A stretch of DNA of 49,559 nucleotides from Rhizobium sp. J15 (GCF_002531825.1 NZ_NWSX01000043.1:1-49559); one strand, 5' to 3'; positions 1-8,456 are shown, counted from the stretch's first letter. Notes: generated by a model not told the origin, from the sequence alone. Made by a program: numbers and translations.

Positions 1-124
1 GTACTACGCCAATAGCGGGTAAAGGGAAGTTACAAGGTGCCGGCAGGCGGATGAGGGGGCCACGCGGCACAGCATTGATTGCTCTGCTCGCTCAGCACAA
101 CAATAACAAATGTTCCGGCGTGCA

Positions 125-174
125 GCCCCCTCATCCGTCCTTTCGGGCCACCTTCTCCCCGCTGGGGAGAAGGG
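125..174. repeat. RIME-like intergenic palindromic repeat
   Basis: The block CCCCTCATCCG, a short spacer, then CACCTTCTCCCC and GGGGAGAAGG forms a hairpin. Similar blocks occur at 4187-4238 and 19023-19067. It resembles the Rhizobium intergenic mosaic elements. No gene is seen in bases 1-184, which lie downstream of the minus-strand ATPase gene. Confidence 0.7.
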
Positions 175-184
175 AAAGGACAGC

Positions 185-1186
185 TCAACGGATCGCTCGA
201 TCGTCCGCGTCGAAGCGATGCACGCGCGCCTGGTCCGGAGTCGCATAGACGATCTCGTCGGGCTCGTACTGGTGCTCACCGAAGAGGCGCGCCGTCAGCA
301 GGCCGCACTGGTCGGATTCGAGATAGATGATCGTGTCGGCGCCGAGATGCTCGACATGCACAACTTTCGCCGCCCAACTCCCCTGCTCGCGCGACAGCGT
401 CATGTGTTCGGGCCGCACGCCGATCGTCTTGGCGCTGTGGTCGCCGACCTTCTCGCCCGGGATGAAATTCATCTGCGGCGAGCCGATGAAGCCGGCGACG
501 AAGACATTGGCCGGGCGGTTGTAAAGCTCCATCGGCGAGCCGATCTGCTCGATCGTGCCGGCATTCAGAACGACGATCTTGTCGGCGAGCGTCATCGCCT
601 CGACCTGGTCATGGGTGACATAGATCATCGTCGCCTTCAGACTGCGGTGCAGCCGGGCGATTTCGAGACGGGTCTGGACGCGCAGCGCCGCATCGAGGTT
701 CGACAGCGGTTCGTCGAACAGGAAGAGTTCCGGCTCGCGCACGATGGCGCGACCGATCGCGACGCGCTGGCGCTGACCGCCTGATAGTTCCGCCGGCCGC
801 CGCGCCAGATAGGGCGCGAGCGACAGCATGCCGGAGGCCTTGCTGACACGGCTGTCGATCTCGTCCTTGGCCGTACCCGCCTGCTTCAGGCCGAGGCCCA
901 TATTGTCCTTGACCGTCAGGTGCGGATAGAGCGCATAGGACTGGAACACCATGGCGATGCCGCGCTTGGCCGGCGGCGTAAGCGTCTCGTCTCGGCCGTT
1001 GATGACGACGGCGCCCGAGGTGACGTCCTCGAGGCCGGCGATGCTGCGCAACAGCGTCGATTTCCCGCAGCCCGACGGGCCGACGAAGATGACGAATTCG
1101 CCGTCCTTGACTTCGAGGTCGATGCCCTTCAGCACCTCATGCGTGCCATAGGTCTTGCGGATGGATTTGAGTTGAAGCGATCCCAC
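185..1186 (-). CDS. Carbohydrate ABC transporter ATPase (MalK/UgpC/MsmK type)
   Basis: This is the 333-residue ATP-hydrolysing subunit of a CUT1 sugar importer, acting on the cytoplasmic face of the inner membrane. Visible motifs are Walker A GPSGCGKST (about residue 36), signature LSGGQRQRVAIGRA, Walker B FLFDEPLSNLD, the switch histidine in YVTHDQVEAM, and a C-terminal regulatory TOBE-like part typical of MalK. The start is the GTG at 1186, preceded by AAGGAAAAG; the reading frame extends further upstream, but that part belongs to the neighbouring dehydrogenase in another frame. It is the last gene of a five-gene minus-strand operon and follows the dehydrogenase by 10 bp. Family assignment is secure; the sugar is not known. 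Confidence 0.93.
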   Translation of the reverse strand: MGSLQLKSIRKTYGTHEVLKGIDLEVKDGEFVIFVGPSGCGKSTLLRSIAGLEDVTSGAVVINGRDETLTPPAKRGIAMVFQSYALYPHLTVKDNMGLGLKQAGTAKDEIDSRVSKASGMLSLAPYLARRPAELSGGQRQRVAIGRAIVREPELFLFDEPLSNLDAALRVQTRLEIARLHRSLKATMIYVTHDQVEAMTLADKIVVLNAGTIEQIGSPMELYNRPANVFVAGFIGSPQMNFIPGEKVGDHSAKTIGVRPEHMTLSREQGSWAAKVVHVEHLGADTIIYLESDQCGLLTARLFGEHQYEPDEIVYATPDQARVHRFDADDRAIR

Positions 1187-1196
1187 TATCTTTTCC

Positions 1197-2258
1197 TTAC
1201 AATCTGACCGGCTGGCCGGTGCGCACGCTCTCGTCGGCGGCAAGGCAGATGCGCAGCGACGCCACCGCATCCGCCATATGGCGATCGAGGTTGAGATCCT
1301 CGCGGATCGCCCTCAGCATGAAGGCCTGTTCCAGGTCGCAGAGCGCCTGATGACCGGGCTCGCCCGTCATCCTCATATCCTGGTCGGGCCGGATGAACTT
1401 GCCGTCCGGGCCGGTTTCGGCCGTGTGCAGACGGATCACCGAGGTCTTGGTGTGGGTGTCGATATCGTCGGACTTGGCGTTCGGATCCATGACGATCGAC
1501 ACCGCGCCCTTGGGCGACATCACGTCCTTCACGAAGAAGGCGGTCTCAGAAATCATCGGTCCCCAACCGGCCTCGTACCAGCCGACCGAACCGTCCTCGA
1601 AGAGCACCTGCAGATGGCCGTAATTGTACATGCCGGCGGCGATCTCGTCGGAAAGGCGCAGCCCCATGCCGCGCACCTCGACGGCCCTGGCATCGGTGAT
1701 CTGGCACATGACATCGACATAATGCACGCCGCAATCGACGATCGGCGAGGTCGTGCGCATCAGCGATTTGTGCGTCGCCCAGGTCGGGCCGCTGGACTGC
1801 TGGTTGAGGTTCATGCGGAAGACGTAAGGCGGGCCGAGTTTGCGCGCTTCCTCGATCAGCTTCGTCCAGGACGGATGATGGCGAAGGATATAGCCGATCA
1901 CCAGCTTGCGCCCCGCCTTCTTCGCCGCGGCGACCACCCGCTCGGCATCGGCGACGGTGGTCGCCAGCGGTTTCTCGACGAAGACGTCGCAGCCGGCCTC
2001 GAAGGCGGCGACGGCATAATCGGCATGGCTGTCGGAATAGGTGTTGATCGAGCAGAGATCCGGCTTCAGCTCGGCGAGCGCCGTCCTGAAATCGGGATGA
2101 ACCGTATAGGCCTGCAGCTCGGGCTCCAGCTTCGGCGTCGAGCGATTGACGAGACCGACGATCTCGAAGCCGGGATTGTTGTGATAGGCGAGCGCATGGC
2201 TGCGGCCCATATTGCCGAGGCCGGCAACGAGAACGCGGATCGGTTTTTCCTGGCTCAC
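1197..2258 (-). CDS. Gfo/Idh/MocA family oxidoreductase
   Basis: This 353-residue NAD(P)-dependent dehydrogenase has an N-terminal Rossmann motif (VLVAGLGNMGRSHALAY) and the family signature VEKPLATT near residue 100, whose EKP lysine is the usual catalytic/cofactor residue. The C-terminal half is the family alpha/beta domain. Family members oxidise or epimerise sugars, inositols or their derivatives. The start is the GTG at 2258, overlapping the upstream permease stop by 4 bp (GTGA), which implies translational coupling. Its place between permease and ATPase genes suggests it acts on the imported sugar. The exact substrate cannot be read from sequence. Confidence 0.9.
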   Translation of the reverse strand: MSQEKPIRVLVAGLGNMGRSHALAYHNNPGFEIVGLVNRSTPKLEPELQAYTVHPDFRTALAELKPDLCSINTYSDSHADYAVAAFEAGCDVFVEKPLATTVADAERVVAAAKKAGRKLVIGYILRHHPSWTKLIEEARKLGPPYVFRMNLNQQSSGPTWATHKSLMRTTSPIVDCGVHYVDVMCQITDARAVEVRGMGLRLSDEIAAGMYNYGHLQVLFEDGSVGWYEAGWGPMISETAFFVKDVMSPKGAVSIVMDPNAKSDDIDTHTKTSVIRLHTAETGPDGKFIRPDQDMRMTGEPGHQALCDLEQAFMLRAIREDLNLDRHMADAVASLRICLAADESVRTGQPVRL

Positions 2259-3094
2259 TTGACGGCTCCCGAGGTGATGCCGCGGATAAGCTGCCGCGAG
2301 AAGATGACGTAGAGGATCAGGATCGGCAGGATCGCCAGCGACAGCGCCGCCAGCACCGCATTCCAGTTGGTGACGAACTGGCCGATGAAGATCTGCGAGC
2401 CGAGCGTCACGGTCTTGGTGGCCTCGGCGGGCGCCAGGATGAGCGGGAACCAAAGATCATTCCAGATCGGGATCATGGTGAAGACGGCGACCGTCGCCAT
2501 GGCCGGGCGCACCAGCGGCAGCACCAGGCGGAAGAAGATCGCATATTCGGAAAGCCCGTCGATCCGCCCGGCATTCTTCAGATCGTCGGAAACCGTGCGC
2601 ATGAATTCCGACAGGATGAAGATCGCCAGCGGAATGCCCTGCGCGGTATAGACGAGGATCAGCGCCGTCAGCGTATTGACGAGGCCGGCCGCCACCATGC
2701 CCTGCAGGATCGCCACCGTGCCGAGGCGGATCGGGATCATGATGCCGATCGCCATATAGAGCCCGAGCAGTGCATTGCCGCGGAAGCGGTATTCCGACAG
2801 CGCGAAGGCGGCCATGGCGCCGAACAGCAGCACCAATACGATCGAGACGATGGTCACGACGAAGCTGTTCTGGAAATAGGTGGCGAAATCGCCCTGCCCC
2901 AGCACCGTCTGATAACCGACGAGACTGAAGGTCGACGGCGTCGGGATCATCAAAGGCGCGCGGAAGATCGAGGCGCGATCCTTGAACGAGTTGACGATGG
3001 TGAGGAACACCGGAAACAGCGCGACCAGCGTGTAGGCGGAGAGCGCCAGATGCACGAGGCCGGTGCGGATGGGAGATGTGCGTGCCTTGGACAT
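2255..3094 (-). CDS. Carbohydrate ABC transporter permease (MalG-like, CUT1)
   Basis: This is a 279-residue inner-membrane permease with six predicted membrane segments. The cytoplasmic EAA loop (about residues 170-190, DGLSEYAIFFRLVLPLVRP) contacts the ATPase. The length and the C-terminal VKxxxxGxV-like end are normal for the MalG half of CUT1 importers. The ATG at 3094 is preceded by GAGGAGCGC. It follows the MalF-like gene by 9 bp and overlaps the dehydrogenase start by 4 bp. Confidence 0.92.
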   Translation of the reverse strand: MSKARTSPIRTGLVHLALSAYTLVALFPVFLTIVNSFKDRASIFRAPLMIPTPSTFSLVGYQTVLGQGDFATYFQNSFVVTIVSIVLVLLFGAMAAFALSEYRFRGNALLGLYMAIGIMIPIRLGTVAILQGMVAAGLVNTLTALILVYTAQGIPLAIFILSEFMRTVSDDLKNAGRIDGLSEYAIFFRLVLPLVRPAMATVAVFTMIPIWNDLWFPLILAPAEATKTVTLGSQIFIGQFVTNWNAVLAALSLAILPILILYVIFSRQLIRGITSGAVK

Positions 3095-3103
3095 GCGCGC
3101 TCC

Positions 3104-4051
3104 TCAGAACTGGTAGCGACGCATGCGCCGCTGGATGACGAAGAGATAAAGCGAGACGCCGGCGAGGATGATAAGGAACATCACTGTAGCGATCGTCGCG
3201 CCCATCGAACGGTCGCCAAGCTGCAGCTGGAAACCGAAGAAGGTGCGGTAGAGCAGCGTGCCGAGAATGTCGGTCGACATGTCGGGCCCGGCCAGCGCCC
3301 CCTGCACGGTGTAGATCAGGTCGAAGGCATTGAAATTGCCGACGAAGGTCAGGATCGAGATGATGCCGATCGCCGGCAGGATGAGCGGCAGCTTGATCTT
3401 CCAGAATTGGGCCCAGCCGGTGATGCCGTCGCATTCGGCCGCCTCGATCACCTCTTCGGGAATGCTCAGAAGCGCGGCATAGATCAGCATCATCGGAATG
3501 CCGATATATTGCCAGTTGGAGATCAGCGACACGGCGATCAGCGCCGATCCGGGCTTGCCGAGCCAGGGCGCGAACAGGAATTTCAACCCGATGAGATCGA
3601 GCATCCAGGGCGCCACCCCCCAGATCGGCGACAGGATCAGCTTCCAGATGAAGCCGACGATGACGAAGGAAAGCAGCGTCGGCAGGAATATCGCCGTGCG
3701 GTAGAAAGCCACCCCGCGCAGTTTCGGCACCGAAAGCAGGGCAGCAAGAGCAATGCCGATCGGGTTCTGCACGCACATATGGATGGCGAAGAAGATTAGG
3801 TTGTTGACGAGCGCATTCCAGAAATCATGCGCCCAGCGCGGATCGCCGAACAGCACCTTGAAATTCGAGAGCCCGACGAAGGCCGACTGCCCGTCGACCG
3901 TATTGTAGAGCGAAAGCCTGAGCGTTTCGATGAGCGGCAGCACCATGACGGCGGAATAGACGATCACCGCGGGCAGCATGAAGACGAAGATGTGCCAGCG
4001 CACCGGGCGCTTGATCGGGACGATATCGATCGCCTTGTCGGTTTCGCTCAT
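3104..4051 (-). CDS. Carbohydrate ABC transporter permease (MalF-like, CUT1)
   Basis: This is the 315-residue partner permease. It has an N-terminal membrane segment (HIFVFMLPAVIVYSAVMV) plus five more, and an EAA loop with AAECDGITGWAQFWKIKLPLI (about residues 210-230, EAAECDG) that docks on the ATPase. It pairs with the MalG-like permease downstream. The start is the ATG at 4051. It lies 210 bp downstream of the binding-protein gene, and a RIME hairpin sits in that gap. Such hairpins often allow more binding-protein message than permease message; that is inference here. Confidence 0.92.
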   Translation of the reverse strand: MSETDKAIDIVPIKRPVRWHIFVFMLPAVIVYSAVMVLPLIETLRLSLYNTVDGQSAFVGLSNFKVLFGDPRWAHDFWNALVNNLIFFAIHMCVQNPIGIALAALLSVPKLRGVAFYRTAIFLPTLLSFVIVGFIWKLILSPIWGVAPWMLDLIGLKFLFAPWLGKPGSALIAVSLISNWQYIGIPMMLIYAALLSIPEEVIEAAECDGITGWAQFWKIKLPLILPAIGIISILTFVGNFNAFDLIYTVQGALAGPDMSTDILGTLLYRTFFGFQLQLGDRSMGATIATVMFLIILAGVSLYLFVIQRRMRRYQF

Positions 4052-4186
4052 GGCTTTTGCCTGTTCTTGTCGAATGGCCGCGAGGCGCAGCTGAGATGGA
4101 AGATATGCTCCCGCCCTAACCCTCTATCCGCCTGGAAGAGGGTACACGCCCTGATGACATTGGGCTCTGGGAGGTCGCTGCGAGTC

Positions 4187-4238
4187 TCCTTCTCCCCGCG
4201 AGCGGGGAGAAGGTGGCCGGCAGGCCGGATGAGGGGCT
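4187..4238. repeat. RIME-like palindrome between binding-protein and permease genes
   Basis: CTTCTCCCCGCG and AGCGGGGAGAAGG form a strong stem, followed by GGCCGGCAGGCCGGATGAGGGG. This is the same element as at 125-174 in opposite orientation. It lies inside the ABC operon, right after the binding-protein stop, and may act as an mRNA-stabilising or attenuating hairpin. Confidence 0.7.
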
Positions 4239-4261
4239 GCAAACGCCGCCCCTCCGCATCG

Positions 4262-5521
4262 TCACTTGGCCGGCTTGTACCAGCTGTCGAGGCCCTTCTG
4301 GAGCTTTTCGGCAGCAACCTTCGGCGTATCGGTGCCGTTGATCACGTTGGCCGACTCGACCCAGGTCTCGTTTTCGAGGTTCGGCGTGCCGCGCGACAGG
4401 ATCTGATAGGTCGAGCGCACGGTCGACTTGTACGGGCCGCGCCAGGAAACGAATTCCTGAGCGAGCGGATCGGACATCTTGACCGGGTTGGAGTTCAGGC
4501 TGAAGAAGCCAGGCAGCGCGTTGGCATAGATATCGGCGAATTCGGGCGAAGCGACCCAGCTGAGGAATTTCTTGGCTTCCTCGGCATGCTTGCTCTTCGA
4601 ATTCAGGGCAACGCCGATATCGGGATGGTCGGAGATGTAGCCCGTATCGCCGGCCTTCGGAACCGGCGGCGGGAAGGCGCCCATCTTGAACTGCGCCTGC
4701 GTGTTGAACAGCGCAATCTCCCAGGAACCGGCCGGATAGATCGCGGCGCGGCCGAGCGTGAAGAGGTTCTGGCTGTCCGAATAGGTCTGCGCTTCGAAAC
4801 CGTCGCCGAGATAGGGCTTCCACTTGGCAAGCTCCTCATAGGGCTTGACCCATTCCGGATCGGTCAGCTTCTGCTTGCCCGCAATCAGGGCTTCGCGGCC
4901 CTCTTCACCCTTCCAGTAGTTCGGGCCGATGTTCTGGTAGCCCATGGTGGCGGCTTCCCAGAGGTCCTTCGTGCCCATGGCGAGCGGGATGTAGGTGCCG
5001 TCGGCCTTGATCTTGTCGAGCGCTGCGTAGAACTCGTCCTGGGTCTTCGGCACGGAGATGCCGAGCTTGTCGAAGGCATCCTTGTTGTAAATGAAGCCAT
5101 GGATGACCGATGCCATCGGCACGCAGAAGGTCGACTTGCCGTCGTCGGTCGTCCAGGCGGCCTTGGCGACCGGTGAGAAGTTCTCCATACCCGGCAGGCT
5201 GGTGATGTCGACGAGCTGCTTCTTGTTGAAGAGTTCGAGCGAGGCGTCGAACGGACGGCAGGTGATGATGTCGCCTGCGGAGCCGGCATCGAGCTTGGCG
5301 TTCAGCGAGGCGTTGTATTCGGTCGGCGCGGTCGGCGAGAAGACGATCTTGATGCCCGGGTTCTTCGCTTCGAAGGCCGGAATGATCTTCTCCTGCCAGA
5401 TCTGCAGGTCGTCGTTACGCCAGCTTTCGACCGTCAGCGTGACGTCGGCGGCATGGACGAGACCTGCCGATGTCAGCAGGCTGGAGGCAAGCAGCAGGCT
5501 TTTCAGAGCAGTGTTTTTCAT
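4262..5521 (-). CDS. Extracellular sugar-binding protein of CUT1 ABC transporter
   Basis: This 419-residue periplasmic solute-binding protein is of the MalE/UgpB class (SBP family 1). The N-terminus is a Sec signal peptide (basic start, hydrophobic LLLASSLL, likely cleavage after VHA-A near residue 25). The mature part has the cluster hallmarks (VESWRNDD, PAFEAKNPGIKI, a GSAGDIITC stretch, and GRAAIYPAGSWE near residue 270). The ATG at 5521 follows AGGAGAGGGA; the frame continues upstream but without a signal peptide. It is the first gene of the transport operon and probably sets substrate specificity. The neighbouring kinase and HutC regulator would fit an amino sugar, but this is inference. 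Confidence 0.92.
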   Translation of the reverse strand: MKNTALKSLLLASSLLTSAGLVHAADVTLTVESWRNDDLQIWQEKIIPAFEAKNPGIKIVFSPTAPTEYNASLNAKLDAGSAGDIITCRPFDASLELFNKKQLVDITSLPGMENFSPVAKAAWTTDDGKSTFCVPMASVIHGFIYNKDAFDKLGISVPKTQDEFYAALDKIKADGTYIPLAMGTKDLWEAATMGYQNIGPNYWKGEEGREALIAGKQKLTDPEWVKPYEELAKWKPYLGDGFEAQTYSDSQNLFTLGRAAIYPAGSWEIALFNTQAQFKMGAFPPPVPKAGDTGYISDHPDIGVALNSKSKHAEEAKKFLSWVASPEFADIYANALPGFFSLNSNPVKMSDPLAQEFVSWRGPYKSTVRSTYQILSRGTPNLENETWVESANVINGTDTPKVAAEKLQKGLDSWYKPAK

Positions 5522-5852
5522 TTCCCTCTCCTGTGTTTTAAGCGCCGCAAGGCGCCGTTTTCGATCTGAAACAAGCAGTTGGTGTGCCTGAGGAAACACC
5601 CAATGCCCCTTGGAGGGCCGCCAGCGACTGCCGGCCCCGAAAGCTCGTGGACGCCAAGGCGGTTCGCCTGCGGCCGACTGCGCCCCGTCCGGTGATCTGC
5701 ACCGGGCACAGCAAATAGATGGGAAAGCCGATAGACGCCCGAACTTGCCATCGGCCTCACGGGGCCATGGGTCGTTCTTCTAGTCACCTTCGAAGCGGCT
5801 CCGGCTTGCCGTAGCTGCCGGTTTTCGTGGGCCTCGAAACGCTGTTCCCTTT

Positions 5853-5880
5853 TACCAAATTAATGCCAAAAAAATACCAA
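5853..5880 (-). promoter_or_regulatory. Candidate operator array facing the sugar ABC operon
   Basis: Read on the minus strand, three TGGTA/TGGCA boxes recur at an exact 11-bp period (plus-strand complements at 5853, 5864 and 5875). Seventeen bases (5862-5878) match the plus-strand array at 5993-6009 at 16 positions, in opposite orientation. TGGT half-sites are the type used by HutC/NagR/DasR-class GntR proteins, and such a regulator is encoded at 6929. The array lies about 330 bp from the binding-protein start, so a long leader or a nearer second promoter is possible. Confidence 0.5.
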
Positions 5881-5983
5881 TTGTCCAGCCGATTTTAACT
5901 TTTCGAGCCGAGAAAATTCATTAAAAAATTTTATTAAGCAAAATCAATATGATAAAAAGATGAATTTTCTCGATCTTTTCCGC

Positions 5984-6009
5984 TTGGTAAATGGTATTTT
6001 TTTGGTATT
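5984..6009 (+). promoter_or_regulatory. Candidate operator array in front of the kinase-regulator pair
   Basis: Three TGGTA boxes start at 5985, 5992 and 6003, followed by AT-rich TATTGTATAAAA, 40-60 bp before the kinase ATG. The last two boxes repeat the motif GGTATTTTTTTGGTATT seen inverted at 5862-5878. The likely ligand protein is the GntR regulator encoded downstream. No experimental site is known to me. Confidence 0.5.
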
Positions 6010-6047
6010 GTATAAAAAACCAAAGGGAACGGCGTATCGGAGGCCCG

Positions 6048-6932
6048 ATGACAGAGCTTGCAATCGGCATAGATGGCGGCGGAACGAGCTGCCGGGCGGC
6101 GGTCGCGGATAGAAACGGCAATGTCATCGGCCGCGGCAAATCCGGCCCCGCCAACATCCTGTCCGATCTGGAAAACTCTCTTCTCAACATCGTCGAATCC
6201 GCCCGGCAGGCGCTCGGCGACGCCGGGCTCGACGCTGGAGACGTTTCCTCTGTCTCGGCCGTCGTCGGCGTCGCCGGCGCCAATGTCATGGATTACGGTG
6301 AGCGAATCGAAAGAGCCCTGCCCTTTGCCGAAGGCCGCGTCGTTACCGATGCGTTGATCTCCCTTCAGGGCGCGCTCGGCGATGGCGACGGCATCGTCGG
6401 CGCCTTCGGCACCGGCTCGGTCTATAATGCCCGGCGGGATGGCCGCCTGCGCGGCATCGGCGGCTGGGGCTTCGTCGTTGGGGACCAGGCAAGCGGCGCC
6501 CGCCTCGGCCGCGATCTCATGGAGCGGTCGCTGCTTGCCCATGACGGCGTGCGCCCGGTTTCACCCATCACCGAAAGAATCATGGCCGAATATGGCAACG
6601 ACCCCGAGCGCATCGTCGAATTCGCCCATACGGCCCGGCCCAAGGATTTTGCCCGCTACGCGCCGATTGTTTTCGAACATGCGACAAGGGGCGATGTGGT
6701 CGCGGCCGGCATCGTCAGCGATGCAGCGACAGCGATCGGCGAAAGCCTCGAGGCGTTGCTCTGGCCCGAATGCCCGTCGATCTGCCTGCTCGGCGGCCTT
6801 GCCGAAGCCTATGAGCCCTGGCTTTCCGAACGCTACAGGTCGCGGCTTGCCAGACCCAAGAATGATGCCCAGCAGGGCGCGGTGGAGCTTGCGGTCAAGC
6901 TCCTCAACGACAGGCGGAGAGGTGCGGCATGA
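6048..6932 (+). CDS. BadF/BadG/BcrA/BcrD-type ATPase, probable N-acetylglucosamine-type kinase
   Basis: This 294-residue member of the ASKHA sugar-kinase fold carries phosphate-binding motif 1 (GIDGGGTSCRAAV, residues 7-19), phosphate-2/adenosine motifs (GAFGTGS and VVGDQASGARLGRD) and the late LLGGLA motif. It is most like the eukaryotic-type GlcNAc kinases rather than bacterial ROK kinases, and would phosphorylate a sugar imported by the divergent transporter. The ATG at 6048 follows CGGAGG. It overlaps the regulator gene by 4 bp (ATGA). Glucosamine-type substrate specificity is inference. Confidence 0.85.
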   Translation: MTELAIGIDGGGTSCRAAVADRNGNVIGRGKSGPANILSDLENSLLNIVESARQALGDAGLDAGDVSSVSAVVGVAGANVMDYGERIERALPFAEGRVVTDALISLQGALGDGDGIVGAFGTGSVYNARRDGRLRGIGGWGFVVGDQASGARLGRDLMERSLLAHDGVRPVSPITERIMAEYGNDPERIVEFAHTARPKDFARYAPIVFEHATRGDVVAAGIVSDAATAIGESLEALLWPECPSICLLGGLAEAYEPWLSERYRSRLARPKNDAQQGAVELAVKLLNDRRRGAA

Positions 6933-7693
6933 CCGACGACCTCGCCACTCTCCTTTCCCTGCAGCGCCTGCAGGCCGCCGGCACAGGCCCGCTCTACGTC
7001 AAACTGCGCCGCACGCTCGAAGAGGCGGTGCGTACCGGCACGCTCGGCCACGGCGATGCGCTGCCGCCGGAACGCGATATCGCGGAATTTGCCGCCGTCA
7101 GCCGCGTCACCGTGCGCAAGGCAATCGATGAACTCGTCGCCGACGGCCTGCTCGTGCGCCGCCACGGCTCCGGCACCTTCGTCGCCAAGCCGGTCTCGAA
7201 AGTCGAGCAGCGCCTGTCACAGCTCACCTCCTTCACCGAGGACATGGCGCGCCGCGGCATGTCCTCCCGCTCCGAATGGCTGCACAAGGGCGTCCACACG
7301 CCCTCACCCGACGAGATGATGATTCTCGGCCTCGGCACCGACGTGAAGGTGTCGCGCCTTTCGCGCCTGCGCATTGCCGACGACCAGCCGCTGGCAATCG
7401 AGAATGCCAGCGTCTCCGGCGAATTCCTCCCCGACCCTTCCGCCGTTACCAATTCGCTCTACGCCGAACTCGAACGCCTGCACGTGCGGCCGGTGCGCGC
7501 CGTACAGCGCATTTCAGCGACGAACATGAAGGAAGCCGACGCCCAGCTACTCGGCGTCCCCGTCGGCGCCGCCGGCCTGTCGATCGAGCGCATCTCCTAT
7601 CTCGGCTCCGGCCGCGCCGTGGAGTTCACCCGCTCGCTCTATCGCGGCGACGCCTATGATTTCGTCGCTGAGCTGACGATCGGGGTGACCTGA
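6929..7693 (+). CDS. GntR family regulator, HutC subfamily
   Basis: This 254-residue repressor-type protein has an N-terminal winged helix (residues about 18-85: LYVKLRRTLEEAVRTG, LPPERDIAEFAAVSRVTVRK, RRHGSGTFV) and a UTRA ligand-binding domain (about 100-245, with the typical SRLRIADDQPLAIENA). HutC-type regulators often sense phosphosugars or sugar derivatives. Its start overlaps the kinase stop, so the two are co-expressed. The TGGTA arrays between 5853 and 6009 are the obvious candidate binding sites. Confidence 0.92.
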   Translation: MTDDLATLLSLQRLQAAGTGPLYVKLRRTLEEAVRTGTLGHGDALPPERDIAEFAAVSRVTVRKAIDELVADGLLVRRHGSGTFVAKPVSKVEQRLSQLTSFTEDMARRGMSSRSEWLHKGVHTPSPDEMMILGLGTDVKVSRLSRLRIADDQPLAIENASVSGEFLPDPSAVTNSLYAELERLHVRPVRAVQRISATNMKEADAQLLGVPVGAAGLSIERISYLGSGRAVEFTRSLYRGDAYDFVAELTIGVT

Positions 7694-7695
7694 GC

Positions 7696-8097
7696 CTACC
7701 AAAAGCGGGCGATCCAAAGCTGGTTTCCGGCGAGTTCGTCGAAGATCGCATCGGCGGAAATGATCGGTATCCCGTTCTGCATGGCGGTCGCGGCAAGAAG
7801 CCGGTCGAACGGATCGCGATGCGCCCAATCCATCATGGCTGCAGCCAGACAGATTTCCGGTGTCAGGGTCGCGGCAATGCCACCCTGCTCCTGCAACAGT
7901 TCCGGCAGCCGGCCGATGAAAGGCTCCATCTCTGGCCATTTGCCGAGACGAACCTTCTGCCCGATTTCAAACAGAGATATCGGGCTGACGAGAATAGTCT
8001 CCGCTTTTTCGATCACAGCCACCGCCTTGGCCGAAAGCCGCTGGTCGCCGGTCAGCGACCATGCCCAGGCATGGGTGTCGAGCAGAAGCGAATTCAC
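7696..8097 (-). CDS. PIN-domain toxin (VapC-like RNase)
   Basis: This 133-residue PIN protein starts with the canonical LLLDTHAWAWSL, whose aspartate is a metal ligand. It has a glutamate in the second acidic position (SLFEIGQ) and a DPFDRLLAATA box with further acidic residues, the order expected for a Mg-dependent ribonuclease. The ATG overlaps the antitoxin stop by 4 bp. The protein would degrade RNA when not neutralised by the antitoxin; the RNA target is unknown. The gene ends 2 bp from the convergent GntR gene. Confidence 0.92.
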   Translation of the reverse strand: MNSLLLDTHAWAWSLTGDQRLSAKAVAVIEKAETILVSPISLFEIGQKVRLGKWPEMEPFIGRLPELLQEQGGIAATLTPEICLAAAMMDWAHRDPFDRLLAATAMQNGIPIISADAIFDELAGNQLWIARFW

Positions 8098-8327
8098 TCG
8101 ATCCCTTCCCAGGCAGCAAGATCGCTTCCATCCATGGGCTCGAAAAAGTCCGGACCATTTCCAGCAACCTGTCCCTTGAGCAGGCCGATCTTGAAGGAAG
8201 ATTGCGCAATCGGAATGATCTTCACGACAGGCTTATGCCCTTTGGCGATCACCACTTCCTCACCGGAAAGGGCGGCGTCGATCAACTTCGACAGATTGGT
8301 CTTCGCGGCATGAATGGTAACCTGCAT
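8094..8327 (-). CDS. Phd/YefM-family antitoxin of the PIN module
   Basis: This is a 77-residue antitoxin. The N-terminal half (MQVTIHAAKTNLSKLIDAAL) is the Phd/YefM DNA-binding dimer fold. The C-terminal tail, rich in acidic and aromatic residues, is the usual toxin-wrapping part. The start at 8327 is chosen because GAGG lies 7 nt upstream; an ATG 12 nt further out lacks a ribosome site. It is the first gene of the toxin-antitoxin operon and is likely autorepressed through the palindromes at 8339-8355. Confidence 0.88.
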   Translation of the reverse strand: MQVTIHAAKTNLSKLIDAALSGEEVVIAKGHKPVVKIIPIAQSSFKIGLLKGQVAGNGPDFFEPMDGSDLAAWEGIE

Positions 8328-8338
8328 CGCAGTCCTCA

Positions 8339-8355
8339 TTAGCTAACTTAGCTAA
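8339..8355 (-). promoter_or_regulatory. Candidate antitoxin operator: two TTAGCTAA palindromes
   Basis: Two perfect 8-bp palindromes, TTAGCTAA, are separated by one base, 11 bp upstream of the antitoxin start. Two identical symmetric boxes in tandem are what a cooperative Phd-type dimer pair would bind for autoregulation. Confidence 0.6.
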
Positions 8356-8423
8356 TCGTATCACCTCACCATGAATTCCGCTACCGAATTCGAAAATGCG
8401 GATAATTATTGAACCATAAATCA

Positions 8424-8456
8424 TAAAGCCGGAAAGTGAATCACTTCCCGGCTTTT
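8424..8456 (-). terminator. Rho-independent terminator of metH
   Basis: On the minus strand AAAGCCGGGAAGTGA and TTCACTTTCCGGCTTT form a long stem ending in T-rich sequence, 58 bp past the metH stop. The stem is nearly symmetric, so it may also act on the plus strand. Confidence 0.75.
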
